Source: Chitinophaga varians
GTDB lineage: Bacteria; Bacteroidota; Bacteroidia; Chitinophagales; Chitinophagaceae
Assembly (NCBI RefSeq): GCF_012641275.1
Contig: NZ_JABAIA010000001.1
Coordinates: 1,364,001 to 1,428,000, forward strand
Direction: 5' to 3'
DNA length: 64,000 bases
The position numbers and the translations under genes are program-made. The notes below the pieces were generated by a model that was not told where the DNA came from, ran no database searches, and was given only the letters and a program-made list of their open reading frames with translations. Of the stretch, positions 63,572 to 64,000 are shown piece by piece; positions within the stretch are counted from its first letter, which is position 1, and every line of letters starts with the position of its first letter.

Positions 63572-64000
63572 TTAATTTATACTGATCGTAGCCACCACGG
63601 CACAATGGTCGGACGCATATACGTTTTTATCCGCTATATATCCTGTCAATGGTTGGTAGGTGCTTACTGAGAAACCTCCATTCGGTGTCGTCATAATATA
63701 ATCGATCGTGCGGTCCGGCTTATTGGAAGGGAATGTCAGCGGGCATTGCTGCGTACAGCCCAGGTTCATAAAACTGCGGATAATGTTCATCGTTTGGGAA
63801 GTGGGCACCGCGTTAAGATCACCGGCCATGATCAGTGGCAGGTCAAGGGCGGCTACTATTTTCTTCAGTTCCGCTGCCTGTACCAGCCGGTTTTCTTCCT
63901 GTGACAGGTGGTCCAGGTGTGTGGAGGCGAAATAAAAGTCTTTTCCTTCTTTATTGACTTTGATCATAGCGACAGACCGGAATTCTCCACTCACATTGGG
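63572..64000 (-). CDS. Endonuclease/exonuclease/phosphatase-family hydrolase, 5' part beyond window
   Basis: The last 143 residues of an EEP-fold hydrolase. The motifs STHLDHLSQEEN, IMAGDLNAVPTS and YASDHCAVVATI provide the catalytic Asp/Asn, His and SDH set. The family includes nucleases, sphingomyelinases and phosphoinositide phosphatases; the extended form with a signal peptide is usual in Bacteroidota but its N-terminus lies outside the window. The frame is open at base 64000 (codons CCC AAT before GTG), so no start is in view. Confidence 0.9.
   Translation of the reverse strand, partial: PNVSGEFRSVAMIKVNKEGKDFYFASTHLDHLSQEENRLVQAAELKKIVAALDLPLIMAGDLNAVPTSQTMNIIRSFMNLGCTQQCPLTFPSNKPDRTIDYIMTTPNGGFSVSTYQPLTGYIADKNVYASDHCAVVATISIN

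Overview
The window looks like a chromosomal segment of a Bacteroidota bacterium of the Chitinophaga type (Chitinophagaceae). The supporting evidence is a type IX secretion component (PorW/SprE), secreted proteins with C-terminal T9SS-like sorting domains, a FecI/FecR/TonB-dependent receptor locus, LytTR/LytS-type signalling, an RHS-like secreted protein, promoter boxes of the TTTG-N19-TAnnTTTG kind, and a plant/cyanobacterial-length IspH. There is no phage, insertion sequence, CRISPR array or rRNA. Two tRNA genes (Asp, Tyr) lie near 47.1-47.3 kb.

Layout. 1-9.1 kb: purine nucleoside phosphorylase (cut by the window edge), sucC, a thioredoxin-like exported protein, a class A penicillin-binding protein and PorW/SprE. 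9.2-17.8 kb: a short membrane anchor, bactofilin, AtpZ and a four-helix membrane protein (without the F0 genes that could be expected to follow), SprT-like protein, M28 peptidase, YidC, CTP synthase, hotdog thioesterase and HD hydrolase. 17.8-22 kb: a DUF488 protein and the sulfite reduction/siroheme operon (sulfite reductase with a C-terminal HEPN-like extension, cobA, met8-like). A promoter, a 25-residue leader peptide with three consecutive Cys codons and an intrinsic terminator precede that operon. 22-34.5 kb: HAD phosphatase, cyclase-family hydrolase, a LamG-like T9SS cargo, ribosomal protein S1, rhomboid, IspH, a LytTR/TPR-kinase two-component pair and cytidylate kinase. 34.5-40 kb: three consecutive large exported proteins, two of them sharing an N-terminal module. 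40-47 kb: a purine-rich non-coding repeat tract, ClpC, STAS protein, RNase Z, DapA and AccA. 47-58.3 kb: the tRNAs, a micro-ORF transcription unit, an RHS-like protein, and the sigma/anti-sigma/TonB receptor locus with two paralogous lipoproteins. 58.3-64 kb: mostly unknown small proteins (CsgG-like, DMP19, propeller-like, CMD family) and a partial endonuclease/exonuclease/phosphatase.

The strongest new-looking element is the cysteine leader-peptide attenuator at about 21741-21949. It has every part expected of ribosome-mediated transcription attenuation, placed in front of the genes that make sulfide for cysteine synthesis. Other points worth a second look are a REP-like palindrome present twice at gene 3' ends, the micro-ORF unit at 47.5 kb, the paired lipoproteins behind the TonB receptor, and the purine-rich repeat tract at 40.3-40.6 kb.
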